Shown here: in pieces, positions 19,520-27,326 of the stretch | Numbering within the stretch: the stretch's first letter is position 1 | How the letters are laid out: each line of letters starts with the position of its first letter | Origin: Camelimonas fluminis | Lineage (GTDB): Bacteria > Pseudomonadota > Alphaproteobacteria > Rhizobiales > Beijerinckiaceae | Assembly: GCF_014656355.1 (NCBI RefSeq) | Contig: NZ_BNCG01000001.1 | Location: 579,935 to 622,099, forward strand | Reading direction: 5' to 3' | Length of the DNA: 42,165 nt | The notes under the pieces: model-generated | Database searches by the model: none | Told to the model about the DNA's origin: nothing | The model's input: the letters and a program-made list of their open reading frames with translations, nothing else | Made by a program: the position numbers and the translations under genes

Positions 19520-19617
19520 GTGCCTCTCCTGCGTGAGGCGTGGGTTGAAACCTAAAACGTATGTCATTCGAAAAAGCGGGCGGCGGTCCCGCCTTGGGAG
19601 GGCGACGGATGACCATG
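19520..19617 (+). ncRNA. CreA/CreR-like crRNA-like regulatory RNA (degenerate mini-CRISPR)
   Basis: A 32-nt element (19520-19551) matches the array repeat at 20 of 32 ungapped positions, and at 14 of 17 over its 3' half (GGCGTGG...GAAAC). It keeps a hairpin made of different bases (GCCTC with GAGGC) and an 11-nt tag TGGGTTGAAAC. After a 34-nt pseudo-spacer (19552-19585), a weak second repeat starting GTCCCGCC with GGGCG..GGAT at 19586-19617 overlaps the cas8c start. The pseudo-spacer seed matches the PAM-flanked site at 19394-19409. By analogy with known CreA and CreR RNAs, Cas5c would process it and Cascade would use it to repress, not cleave, since only the seed pairs. Whether the target promoter drives the cas genes or a toxic RNA is open. 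Confidence 0.72.
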
Positions 19618-21363
19618 CTGGCCTCATTGGCCCAGGCCTATGAGCGTCGGGCCGCGCGCGGCGAGGCGCCGCCGTTTGGGTTCTCGCAGGAGAAAATCTC
19701 CTGGCTGATTTCATTGCAAGCCGATGGAACGCCGGCGGGCGCGCCCGTGGATCTGCGCGAGGGGGAGGGGCGCAAGCGTAGCCCCAGGTCGCTCCCGGTT
19801 CCGCAGCCGGCCAAGCGCACCTCAGGCGTCGCGCCAAACTTTCTCTGGGACAAGACGGCTTACGTGCTGGGCGTCACCGCTGGCGACGGCAAGCGCACGG
19901 CGCGTGAGCACGCCGCCTTTATCGATAGCCATCGGGAGTGGCTGGCTGGCGAGAAGGATGAGGGCCTGTCCGCCTTCCTTGGCTTCCTGGACTGGTGGCG
20001 ACCGGCGCGTTTTACCGAACTGGGCTGGCCGGAGGACATGAAGGACCAGAACGTGGTCTTTGCCCTGGAGAGCGAGCGTCTGGCCAATATCCGCATTCAC
20101 GACCGGCCGGCGGCGCAGGCCATATGGGCCGGGTTGTCCGGCGGGGGCGACAAAAACACCGCGCTATGCCTGGTCAGTGGTCGCCGGGGACCCGTGGCGC
20201 GACTGCATCCGGCGATCAAGGGGGTCTGGGGCGCCCAGTCGTCCGGCGCGTCCATCGTGTCGTTCAACCTCGACGCCTTTACCTCCTATGGCAACGAGCA
20301 GGGCGACAACGCGCCGGTGTCGGAGGCGGCGGCAGCCGCCTACACGGGCATGCTTAACCAGTTTCTCGACCGGGACAGCGGCCATCGCCTGCAAATCGGC
20401 GACGCCTCGACGGTGTTCTGGGCTGATGGCGATGACGAGGCCGCCAACGAAGCGGCGGCGGAGATTTTCGCTTTTTTCTTCGATGTCGACGACGAGGTTG
20501 AGGCGAAGCGGGTTGGCGACGCCCTGAAGCGGGTGCGGGAGGGCCTGTCGGTTCCAGACTGGTCGGCGGCGCTGGCCCCGGGCGTGCGGTTTTATGTGGT
20601 CGGTTTGGCGCCGAACGCCGCGCGCATCTCCGTGCGCTTTTATATCGAAGATGATTTCGGCGTGCTGGCCAAGTCGGTGGCGGAGCACCAGGAGAGGCTG
20701 CACATTGAGCCGCCGCCGCGCAACACCCTGTCGCTGTGGCGAATGCTGCTGGAGACGGCGACGCTGCGCAAGCGCGAGAACATTCCGCCCAATCTCGCGG
20801 GCGACTGGATGCGCGCCATCCTCAGCGGCGCACCCTATCCGCTGACGCTGCTCAACGCCGTGCTGATGCGCATCCGCGCCGATCACAACATCAACGCCAC
20901 CCGCGTGGCGATGCTCAAATCCATCCTGATCCGGAACTTTGATGTGGGGGCTCCCGTGGCGCTCGACCCAACCTGTAAGGACCCGGGCTATGTGCTCGGC
21001 CGGCTGTTCGCCGTCTACCAGCAGATCCAGTATGCGGCGCTGGGCGACGTCAACGCCTCGGTGACTGACAAATATTACGGCGCCGCCGCCGCGCACCCGC
21101 GCAAGGTGTTCACCACCCTCGCCAGCCTGTCGCAGAACCATCTGTCGCGACTCGGCAAGCAGCAGCGCGGGCGAATGGTCAATCTTGAGCGGGACATCGC
21201 TGGCATCATGGAGATGATGGAGCCATCGTCCGACCCGTTCCCCGCCAATCTCTCCGACAAGAGCCAGGCGCTGTTCGCCCTCGGCTACTACCACCAGCGC
21301 AACAAATACTTCGCCAAATCTGACAAGGCCGCTGAAGCCGACGCCGAGGGGGATGACGCCTGA
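19609..21363 (+). CDS. cas8c: Cas8c (Csd1), large subunit of type I-C Cascade
   Basis: A 584-residue Cas8c, the subunit that reads the PAM and opens target DNA; in type I-C an internal start can also yield a small Cas11-like subunit from its C-terminus. Typical segments are MLASLAQAYERRAARGEAPPFGFSQEKISW at the start, FLWDKTAYVLGVT, and the C-terminal helical part with YVLGRLFAVYQQIQYAALGDVNASVTDKYYGAA and FALGYYHQRNKYF. ATG at 19609 with GGGAGGG at 19596-19602 is preferred; an in-frame ATG at 19561 would start inside the pseudo-spacer and lacks a ribosome site. Its 5' leader is therefore the crRNA-like unit. The stop overlaps the cas7c ATG by one base. Confidence 0.96.
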   Translation: MTMLASLAQAYERRAARGEAPPFGFSQEKISWLISLQADGTPAGAPVDLREGEGRKRSPRSLPVPQPAKRTSGVAPNFLWDKTAYVLGVTAGDGKRTAREHAAFIDSHREWLAGEKDEGLSAFLGFLDWWRPARFTELGWPEDMKDQNVVFALESERLANIRIHDRPAAQAIWAGLSGGGDKNTALCLVSGRRGPVARLHPAIKGVWGAQSSGASIVSFNLDAFTSYGNEQGDNAPVSEAAAAAYTGMLNQFLDRDSGHRLQIGDASTVFWADGDDEAANEAAAEIFAFFFDVDDEVEAKRVGDALKRVREGLSVPDWSAALAPGVRFYVVGLAPNAARISVRFYIEDDFGVLAKSVAEHQERLHIEPPPRNTLSLWRMLLETATLRKRENIPPNLAGDWMRAILSGAPYPLTLLNAVLMRIRADHNINATRVAMLKSILIRNFDVGAPVALDPTCKDPGYVLGRLFAVYQQIQYAALGDVNASVTDKYYGAAAAHPRKVFTTLASLSQNHLSRLGKQQRGRMVNLERDIAGIMEMMEPSSDPFPANLSDKSQALFALGYYHQRNKYFAKSDKAAEADAEGDDA

Positions 21364-22313
21364 TGACGACGCTCGCCAACCGCTATGACATTGTCTTCCT
21401 GTTCGAGGTCACCAACGGCAACCCCAATGGCGATCCGGACGCCGGCAATCTGCCGCGCATCGATCCGGAGACCAACCACGGTCTCGTCACCGACGTGTCG
21501 CTGAAGCGCAAGATTCGCAACTATGTGGAGCTGGCGAAGGGTGCCGAGCCGGGCTACCGGATTTACGTTCAGGAAGGCTCCATTCTTAACGAGCGCCACC
21601 GCGAGGCCTACAAGGCGAAGCGCCCCGGCGACGCCAAGGTGGACAAGGAGAAGAAGCTCAACCCGCAGAGCGACGACGAGGCGCGCGCGGTCACTGGCTT
21701 CATGTGCGAGAACTTCTTCGACGTGCGCACCTTTGGCGCGGTGATGAGCACCGGCATCAATGCTGGCCAGGTGCGCGGGCCGGTGCAACTGGCCTTCGCC
21801 TCATCGGTCGAGCCAATCATGCCGATGGAGATCACCATCACTCGCATGGCCGCCACCACAGAGAAGGAGAAGGCGGACCGGGACAAGGAAGACGGCGAGG
21901 GCCGCACCGAAAACCGCACCATGGGCCGCAAATATATCGTGCCTTATGGGCTTTATCGCGCCCACATCTTCGTCAACGCCAGCCTCGCCGGGCGCACCGG
22001 CTTCTCCGAAGCTGACATGCAGTTGCTGTTCGAGGCGCTGGCCAACATGTTCGAGCATGACCGGTCGGCCGCGCGCGGCGAGATGACGGCGCGCAAGATC
22101 ATTGCCTTCAAACATGGCTCAACCCTTGGCAACGCCCCGGCGCACCGGTTGTTCGACGCGGTGAAGGTGCTGCGGAGCGTCGACGGCGACAGCTACGATC
22201 CGGCCAGCCGGCGGCTGGACAATCTGCCGCCGCCGCGTCGCTTCGCCGACTATGAGGTGGCCATTGACCGCGCGGCCATTCCCGATCAGGTGGAGGTGCT
22301 GGAAATCCTCTGA
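21363..22313 (+). CDS. cas7c: Cas7c (Csd2), crRNA backbone subunit
   Basis: A 316-residue Cas7 RAMP that polymerises along the crRNA spacer in Cascade, flipping every sixth base. It opens with NRYDIVFLFEVTNGNPNGDPDAGNLPRID, the standard Csd2 signature, and contains TDVSLKRKIRNYVEL, FFDVRTFGAVMSTGINAGQVRGPVQLAF and GRKYIVPYGLYRAHIFVN. Length is normal for the family (about 280-320). TGATG at 21361-21365 couples it to cas8c. Confidence 0.97.
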   Translation: MTTLANRYDIVFLFEVTNGNPNGDPDAGNLPRIDPETNHGLVTDVSLKRKIRNYVELAKGAEPGYRIYVQEGSILNERHREAYKAKRPGDAKVDKEKKLNPQSDDEARAVTGFMCENFFDVRTFGAVMSTGINAGQVRGPVQLAFASSVEPIMPMEITITRMAATTEKEKADRDKEDGEGRTENRTMGRKYIVPYGLYRAHIFVNASLAGRTGFSEADMQLLFEALANMFEHDRSAARGEMTARKIIAFKHGSTLGNAPAHRLFDAVKVLRSVDGDSYDPASRRLDNLPPPRRFADYEVAIDRAAIPDQVEVLEIL

Positions 22314-22391
22314 GCCGGGAAACGTCGGGCAGAGGCGGTCGTCGCCGCTTTTGCCGCTGCGTTTGCGCCATCGACCCAGGAGGTCGCCGTC

Positions 22392-23036
22392 GTGGATCAG
22401 ACGCCGGAGCCCATCGCCATCTCGGCCCTGCAGCATGCGGTGTTCTGCCTGCGGCAGGCGGCGCTGATCCATGTGGAGCAGTTGTGGGCGGACAACCGCT
22501 TCACGGCGGAGGGGCAGGTGCTGCACACGGCGGCGGACCGGCCGGGCGTTCGCACGCGCGGAGCTGTCCGGCATGTGCGGGCCATGGCGCTGGCCTGCCG
22601 GCGGCTCAATCTGGCGGGTGTCGCCGACATGGTGGAGTTCCACGCCGGGCCCGATGGCGAAACGCCGTTTCCGGTGGAGTACAAGCGCGGCAAGCCGAAG
22701 ACCCACCGGGCCGATGAGGTGCAATTGTGCGCCCAGGCCCTGTGCCTTGAGGAAATGACCGGCCGCCCGACGCCGGAGGGCGCGCTGTTTTACGGGGAAA
22801 CCCGCCGCCGCGTCGTGGTTCCGTTCGACGCCAGCCTGCGCGAGCTGACGGAAAGCACGGCGCTGGCCTTCGGGGCCGTGCTCGCTTCCGGCCGCACGCC
22901 GCCGGCGCAATACAAGGCGTCGCGCTGCCGGGCCTGCTCGCTGATCGGGCTGTGCCGGCCGACGGTGGCGGGCAAATCGGCGCTGGCGTTCCGGGCGGCG
23001 GCGGTTGGCGGCGCGTTGGAGCAGGGGCCTGACTGA
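22392..23036 (+). CDS. cas4: Cas4 nuclease (RecB-like, iron-sulphur)
   Basis: A 214-residue Cas4 that trims and checks the PAM end of prespacers before integration by Cas1-Cas2. The four cluster cysteines are Cys19 (AVFCLRQA) and Cys179, Cys182 and Cys188 (RCRACSLIGLC). The RecB nuclease motifs are Asp79 (GVADMVEF), and Glu96 with Lys98 (VEYKRGK). Start is GTG at 22392 with AGGAGG at 22378-22383. It is a separate gene, not fused to cas1. A 78-bp gap separates it from cas7c. Confidence 0.95.
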   Translation: MDQTPEPIAISALQHAVFCLRQAALIHVEQLWADNRFTAEGQVLHTAADRPGVRTRGAVRHVRAMALACRRLNLAGVADMVEFHAGPDGETPFPVEYKRGKPKTHRADEVQLCAQALCLEEMTGRPTPEGALFYGETRRRVVVPFDASLRELTESTALAFGAVLASGRTPPAQYKASRCRACSLIGLCRPTVAGKSALAFRAAAVGGALEQGPD

Positions 23037-23119
23037 CACGGGGCGAGGTCAGCCGCGTCGCGGGCAGATAGCCCGTGGATCGGGAAAGGCGTGGCGAAAA
23101 TCCGGCGCGGCAGGAGCGG

Positions 23120-23159
23120 GTTCCGTTCTGGCGGCGTGATCCAGAACGGGGCTTGAAAC
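23120..23159 (+). repeat. Hairpin with a repeat-like TTGAAAC tail in the cas4-cas1 gap
   Basis: CCGTTCTGG (23123-23131) and CCAGAACGG (23141-23149) form a perfect 9-bp stem with a 9-base loop, followed by GGCTTGAAAC. Stem plus TTGAAAC recalls a type I-C repeat, but the stem sequence, length and tag do not match the array. It sits 21 bp before the cas1 ATG and may be a regulatory or processing hairpin. Confidence 0.35.
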
Positions 23160-23179
23160 GCCGGTTGAGAGGCGGATCA

Positions 23180-24241
23180 ATGAAGAAGCTGCTCAACACC
23201 GTCTACATCACCACCGAAGGCGCCGCCTTGCGCAAGGACGGCGAGAATCTGGTGGCCGAGATCGACGGCGTCGAGCGGGGCCGCGTGCCGTTTCACATGC
23301 TGGGTTCGGTGGTGGCGTTTGGCGCCGTGCTGGTGACGCCGCCGCTGATTCAGGCCCTGGCCGCTGGCGGCGTCAGCATCGTTCTGCTGGATCGCATTGG
23401 CCGGTTTCAGGCGCGGATCGAGGGGCCGGTGTCCGGCAACGTGCTGTTGCGCCGGGCGCAATACCGGATCAGCGACGACTCCGAGGAAATCGTCCGCAGC
23501 ATCGTCTGCGGCAAGGTCGCCAACCAGCGTGTGGTGCTGCAACGGGCCCTGCGCGACTATGGCGAGACCATGCCGCCAGAAGCCACGGCCGCCATCGCCG
23601 CCGCCGTGGACCGGCTGGCGCGCATCCTGCGGCGGGCAGCCCTGGCCGGCGAGAGCGCCGATGTGCTGCGCGGCCATGAGGGCGACGCCGCCCGGACGTA
23701 CTTCTCCGTTTTCGGCCATCTGGTGCGCGCACCGGATGAGCAGGTGCGTTTCCTTGGGCGCAGCCGCCGCCCGCCGCTCGACCCGGTCAACGCGCTGCTG
23801 TCGTTTCTCTACACATTGCTGGTGCATGACTGCCGCAGCGCGCTTGAGGGCGTTGGGCTTGATCCGGCTGTCGGCTTCCTTCATCGCGAGCGGCCGGGCC
23901 GGCCGTCGCTGGCGCTGGATCTGATGGAGGAAATGCGGCCGGTGATGGCGGACCGGCTGGCGCTGTCGCTGCTCAACCGCCGCCAGGTGAGGGCGCGGGA
24001 TTTCGAATGGCGCGACGGCGGCGCGGTCATGCTGACCGAGGATGGCCGACGTACGGTGCTGACAGCCTGGCAGGAACGCAAGAAGGAGGAGCGGCGCCAT
24101 CCGTTCCTGGAGGAGAGCGCGCCGTTGGGCCTGGTCCCGCATCTGCAGGCATTGCTGCTGGCGCGGCATTTACGCGGCGATCTCGACGGCTACCCCCCCC
24201 TGGATCTGGAAGTAAGCCATGCTCGTGCTCGTGACTTATGA
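23180..24241 (+). CDS. cas1: Cas1 integrase, type I-C
   Basis: A 353-residue Cas1, the metal-dependent integrase of spacer acquisition. Catalytic residues are in place: Glu167 ([12 protein letters not shown]), His235 ([17 protein letters not shown]) and Glu250/251 (LMEEMRP). The N-terminal beta domain begins [20 protein letters not shown], the usual I-C opening. ATG at 23180 follows GAGAGGCGG; the upstream in-frame ATG at 23075 would add 35 unlikely residues. Its last 23 bases overlap the cas2 start, so the two are translationally coupled. Confidence 0.96.
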   Translation: MKKLLNTVYITTEGAALRKDGENLVAEIDGVERGRVPFHMLGSVVAFGAVLVTPPLIQALAAGGVSIVLLDRIGRFQARIEGPVSGNVLLRRAQYRISDDSEEIVRSIVCGKVANQRVVLQRALRDYGETMPPEATAAIAAAVDRLARILRRAALAGESADVLRGHEGDAARTYFSVFGHLVRAPDEQVRFLGRSRRPPLDPVNALLSFLYTLLVHDCRSALEGVGLDPAVGFLHRERPGRPSLALDLMEEMRPVMADRLALSLLNRRQVRARDFEWRDGGAVMLTEDGRRTVLTAWQERKKEERRHPFLEESAPLGLVPHLQALLLARHLRGDLDGYPPLDLEVSHARARDL

Positions 24242-24509
24242 CGTGCGGACCAGCGAACCCGGCGGCGCCGGGCGCCTGCGGCGGGTGGCAAAAGCTTGCC
24301 GGGACTTCGGCCAGCGGGTGCAGTATTCGGTGTTCGAAATCGAGGTCGATCCGGCGCAATGGACCCTGCTGCGCGCCAGGCTGGAAGGATTGATCGATCC
24401 GGAGCATGACAGCCTGCGTTACTACTTTCTCGGCGCCAACTGGAGCCGGCGCGTCGAGCATGTGGGCGCCAAACCGGCGACCGATCTCAACGGGCCGTTG
24501 ATTATCTGA
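24219..24509 (+). CDS. cas2: Cas2, spacer acquisition subunit
   Basis: A 96-residue Cas2, the ferredoxin-like dimer that bridges two Cas1 dimers. It starts [25 protein letters not shown] with the conserved Asp8 and has [17 protein letters not shown], a standard Cas2 strand-helix pair. ATG at 24219 lies within the cas1 3' end (23-base overlap). No CRISPR array follows it, unlike most type I-C loci. Confidence 0.96.
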   Translation: MLVLVTYDVRTSEPGGAGRLRRVAKACRDFGQRVQYSVFEIEVDPAQWTLLRARLEGLIDPEHDSLRYYFLGANWSRRVEHVGAKPATDLNGPLII

Positions 24510-24651
24510 GCCGACGACATGGGCCGGGGCCACTGTCGGCTGGAGCTATTTTGAGAAAGCAGGGTTTTGTAAAGAAAATGCGCCGAGCGGATGAACCGGG
24601 ACATTACCCGCGAGCTGGTCTTCACTGGCGCCGCCGTGGAACCGCGCCGTG

Positions 24652-24680
24652 GGAAACCCGGCGGCATGCGCCGGGTTTCC
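24652..24680 (+). terminator. Strong hairpin after cas2, possible terminator
   Basis: GGAAACCCGGCG (24652-24663) pairs perfectly with CGCCGGGTTTCC (24669-24680) over a 5-base loop. There is no T run, so it may slow RNA polymerase or protect the 3' end rather than be a classical terminator. It lies between convergent genes. Confidence 0.5.
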
Positions 24681-24726
24681 TGTCCGCCGCAGGCGATATT
24701 CCCGCCTGTAGCCTGCGCCGTCATCC

Positions 24727-24760
24727 CCTGAAGGCGCCGGAGTCCTGAAGGCGCCGGAGT
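24727..24760. repeat. 17-bp tandem duplication
   Basis: The unit CCTGAAGGCGCCGGAGT occurs twice head to tail (24727-24743 and 24744-24760), ending three bases before the last codon of the minus-strand binding protein. It looks like a slippage duplication of no obvious function. Confidence 0.8.
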
Positions 24761-24763
24761 CCG

Positions 24764-26002
24764 TCAGTCCAGCATCTTGATCGCCGACCAGTCGTCGTTT
24801 TCAAAGCGCGCCAGCTCAAAGTTCTTCAGGGGCGAATAGTCCTGTGGCGTCGTGGCGAAGTTCACGCCGGGCAGATTGATCGGCGCCGTCATGTCGGTGA
24901 GATTGGTGGCGACTTTCAGCAGGTTCGCGCGCGTGAGGTCATCGCCGCAACGGGTGAGCAGTTGGTGCAGGACATTGGCCATGGAATAGCCCATGAAACC
25001 AACGTTATCACGCTTGTCCAGGTTGGGCAGATGGGCGTCCAGCAGCGCCAGATAGTCCTTCACCGCCGGGTCGTCCTTCCAGCGCGCGCTGGAAACGTTG
25101 CGCGCCGCGCGCAGGCCCATGACCCCCGTCGCCGCTTCCATGCCCGCAGGCTTCAGCAGTGAGTTGGTTGACGAAATGCTCATCAGATACTGGGCCGGTC
25201 GCCAGGCGCTTTCACGCACCTTGCGCAAGGACTGGGAGACGAACTTGCCCATGGTGAGGTTGACGAACACGTCGGCGTTGGAGCTGGCCAGTTTCACCAC
25301 CTGGGAGTCGACGGTGGGGTCGGCGGTTTCATACGTCGTCTCGGCGACGATCATGGCTTTGGCGCGGTCGCCCAGTTCGCCTTTGAAAGCGGCGACATAG
25401 TCACGGCCCATCTCGTCCATCTGCTGCAGAATGGCGATTTTGGCATCGGGCGAGGCTTGCAGCAGGTGGCGCGCCAGCGCCCTGGCCTCGGTGGCGTAGA
25501 GGGCCGAGCCCGGCGTGGTCCAGGGAAATTCCTTCGGATTGTTGAAGCGCGTCGCGCCCGTGCTGATCATCAACTGCGGGACTTTGCGGCCGTTGAGATA
25601 TTTCTGCACGGCGGTCTGGCAGGCGGTGCCGGACGAGTTGAACATGGCGAGCACCTGGTCGCTCTCCACCAGACGGCGCGTCGCTTCGACAGTTTTCGGC
25701 GGGCTGTAAGCGTCGTCGACGGCGATCAGCTTCACCTGGCGGCCATTAATTCCGCCCTGCTTGTTGAGGCGCTCGAAATAAGCCATCTGCACGCGGCTGG
25801 ACACGCCGACATAGGACGCCGGCCCGCTAAAGGGCGCCGTCTGGCCGATGCGGATTTCGCGATCGTCGGCGCCAACGTCGTACGCGCCTTTGGCGAAAGC
25901 TGGCAAAGCGACGCCGCCAGCACTGGCGACGGTCGCCAGGCCAGCAAGGCGAATGAGGTCGCGGCGGGACAGGCGAGCGACGCGGGCTGTGGTGTCTGAC
26001 AT
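24764..26002 (-). CDS. ABC transporter substrate-binding protein (branched-chain amino acid type), Tat signal
   Basis: A 412-residue periplasmic binding protein of the LivJ/LivK type. The N-terminus LSRRDLIRLAGLATV is a twin-arginine signal, so the protein is probably exported folded; cleavage is near LPAFAKGAY. The mature part has REIRIGQTAPFSGPASYVGVSS, RQVKLIAVDDAYSPPKTVEATRRLVESDQVLAMF and LNGRKVPQLMISTGATRF, all typical. ATG at 26002 is preferred over 26032. It shares the DAYSPPK motif with the two other binding proteins in the window but has no permease or ATPase genes beside it. Substrate unknown: amino acid, amide or aromatic acid. Confidence 0.92.
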   Translation of the reverse strand: MSDTTARVARLSRRDLIRLAGLATVASAGGVALPAFAKGAYDVGADDREIRIGQTAPFSGPASYVGVSSRVQMAYFERLNKQGGINGRQVKLIAVDDAYSPPKTVEATRRLVESDQVLAMFNSSGTACQTAVQKYLNGRKVPQLMISTGATRFNNPKEFPWTTPGSALYATEARALARHLLQASPDAKIAILQQMDEMGRDYVAAFKGELGDRAKAMIVAETTYETADPTVDSQVVKLASSNADVFVNLTMGKFVSQSLRKVRESAWRPAQYLMSISSTNSLLKPAGMEAATGVMGLRAARNVSSARWKDDPAVKDYLALLDAHLPNLDKRDNVGFMGYSMANVLHQLLTRCGDDLTRANLLKVATNLTDMTAPINLPGVNFATTPQDYSPLKNFELARFENDDWSAIKMLD

Positions 26003-26322
26003 GAATTCCCCTTTTGGAAAACGATCTTTCATCCGGAAGACCGGACTGTCGCCGGGCGGGGGACAGATAGGCGTTGATTGCCCATTAGCGCAACCTGTTG
26101 ACGTTTTTCGGGTCGGATTTCCCCTGGATACCGGGTCGCGGCCAGCTCCTGGCCTGTCCTGGCGCGTTTCTCCGGCGGTGGCGGGCGCTTCTGGATGCGT
26201 CGGCCCGCAGCGACGCCAGATGCCGGGATTTTGTGCATCGGGCGTTCAACCGGAACAACACGGGGCCGCCAGGAGTTATCAGGTGTTTGGGGAAGGGGCA
26301 TGCGGAACTGGGGGCGACGCAC
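26003..26322. other. Intergenic region, divergent promoters expected
   Basis: 320 bp between divergent genes. An in-frame extension of the downstream frame reaches 26098, but its peptide has no family character and lacks a ribosome site. I see no clear operator or RNA. Confidence 0.4.
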
Positions 26323-26823
26323 ATGACCCTGTACGGCAACCTTTCCAATGAAGAGGCCGTCGACAAGGTCTGGGAGCTTGTCGACGCGATTGGCGTTTGC
26401 ATGCTGGTGACGTGGGACGGAGAGCGTCAGCGCTCCAGGCCGGTCGCCGCGCGGCCAAACCGTGAGCGCCACGCCATCTACTTTCTCACCGATGAAGCAA
26501 GCGCCAAAAAGGACCAGATACACCGCTTTCCGCAGGTGTCCCTGAACTTCGCCGACCACCAGAGCAACAACTATCTGGCGATTTCCGGTTGGGCGGATGT
26601 GGTCGACGATCGTATCATGATCCAGGAAATTTTTAGCGTCGCCGATCGCGCCTGGTGGGCGTCGCCGGATGACCCGGCCATCCGGCTCATCACGGTTCAG
26701 CCCGAGGACGCCGAAATCTGGGGTGGCCTGGGTCGGCTGCGCGCCGCGGTGGCGCTCCTGAAGGCGGCCATCTCCGGCGCCAATCCGCGCCTTGGCGACA
26801 GTCGCAAGGTGAGCGGACTGTAG
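26323..26823 (+). CDS. Pyridoxamine 5'-phosphate oxidase-fold protein (general stress type)
   Basis: A 166-residue split-barrel flavoprotein-like protein with LVDAIGVCMLVTWDGERQRSRPVAAR, AIYFLTDEASAKKDQIHRFPQVSLNFADHQSNNYLAISGWADVVDD and a WWASPDDPAIRLITVQPEDAEIW segment. This is the pattern of the general stress protein 26 group, which may bind FMN, FAD or F420; activity is unproven. ATG at 26323 starts the domain. Confidence 0.85.
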   Translation: MTLYGNLSNEEAVDKVWELVDAIGVCMLVTWDGERQRSRPVAARPNRERHAIYFLTDEASAKKDQIHRFPQVSLNFADHQSNNYLAISGWADVVDDRIMIQEIFSVADRAWWASPDDPAIRLITVQPEDAEIWGGLGRLRAAVALLKAAISGANPRLGDSRKVSGL

Positions 26824-27326
26824 ACGAGGCGCTTTTCAGCAAGGTTTCGCTGCCTTGTTCCGTGCTCGCGCGCAACGCCTGGCGCCGCGCAGACAACATC
26901 GGTCAGATCGCCCTCCTGGGCTGAACCATGACGTCCTGATGCGCGCTGGCCAGGGCGCAAGGCGGTTGCAGTCTGCTGCGGCCATCCTGCGGGAAGAGCG
27001 GCATGGAAAACGCCAGCTGGAGATCATTCGAAGGGGCAAGGCGGCGGTCGCTCCAGACAGGGAGCCAGACAGGCCCCCGCCAGAGCGCCGCCATGTGACG
27101 TTGCGCGTTGGTGACGTTGCGCGTTGTATCGAACTCGCCGCGCCCAGGTCAGGCTTCCTCTTGATGAAATCCGCCTGTATCGATGCTCCGGATATTGCTC
27201 CCTGCTTGTCAGGGATGCTGATCTGGACAGGACAGGCAGTGATGGATGCGCTGCATGGCCGGGGATCTCGTCTGCCGGGCGGTTGGATCTGGCGGCGCGT
27301 TGTCAACATTTTCTCGGGCGAGATCC
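26824..27326. other. Intergenic region without a convincing gene
   Basis: 503 bp. A short direct repeat, GTGACGTTGCGCGTTG at 27096 followed by GTGACGTTGCGCGTTG at 27111, is visible. Open frames here join out of frame to the channel gene and have no family features. Confidence 0.4.

Noticed and set aside
19394-19567. The inverted match ATACGTTTTAGG / CCTAAAACGTAT as a simple protein-binding pair or mRNA stem
   Set aside because: A protein or stem explanation does not account for one copy starting exactly at the end of a CRISPR-like repeat and the other exactly after a TTC PAM. It remains the main alternative to test.
19561-19608. Upstream ATG for cas8c at 19561
   Set aside because: It lies inside the pseudo-spacer, has no ribosome site, and adds 16 residues not found in the family; ATG at 19609 has GGGAGGG at the right distance.
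23160-23185. Bases after the cas1-proximal hairpin as a second pseudo-spacer
   Set aside because: I found no TTC-flanked seed match in the window; the best partial match, near 19105, lacks the PAM.
24510-24763. A second CRISPR array after cas2, the usual I-C position
   Set aside because: No repeat unit is present; only a 12-bp hairpin and a 17-bp tandem duplication are seen.
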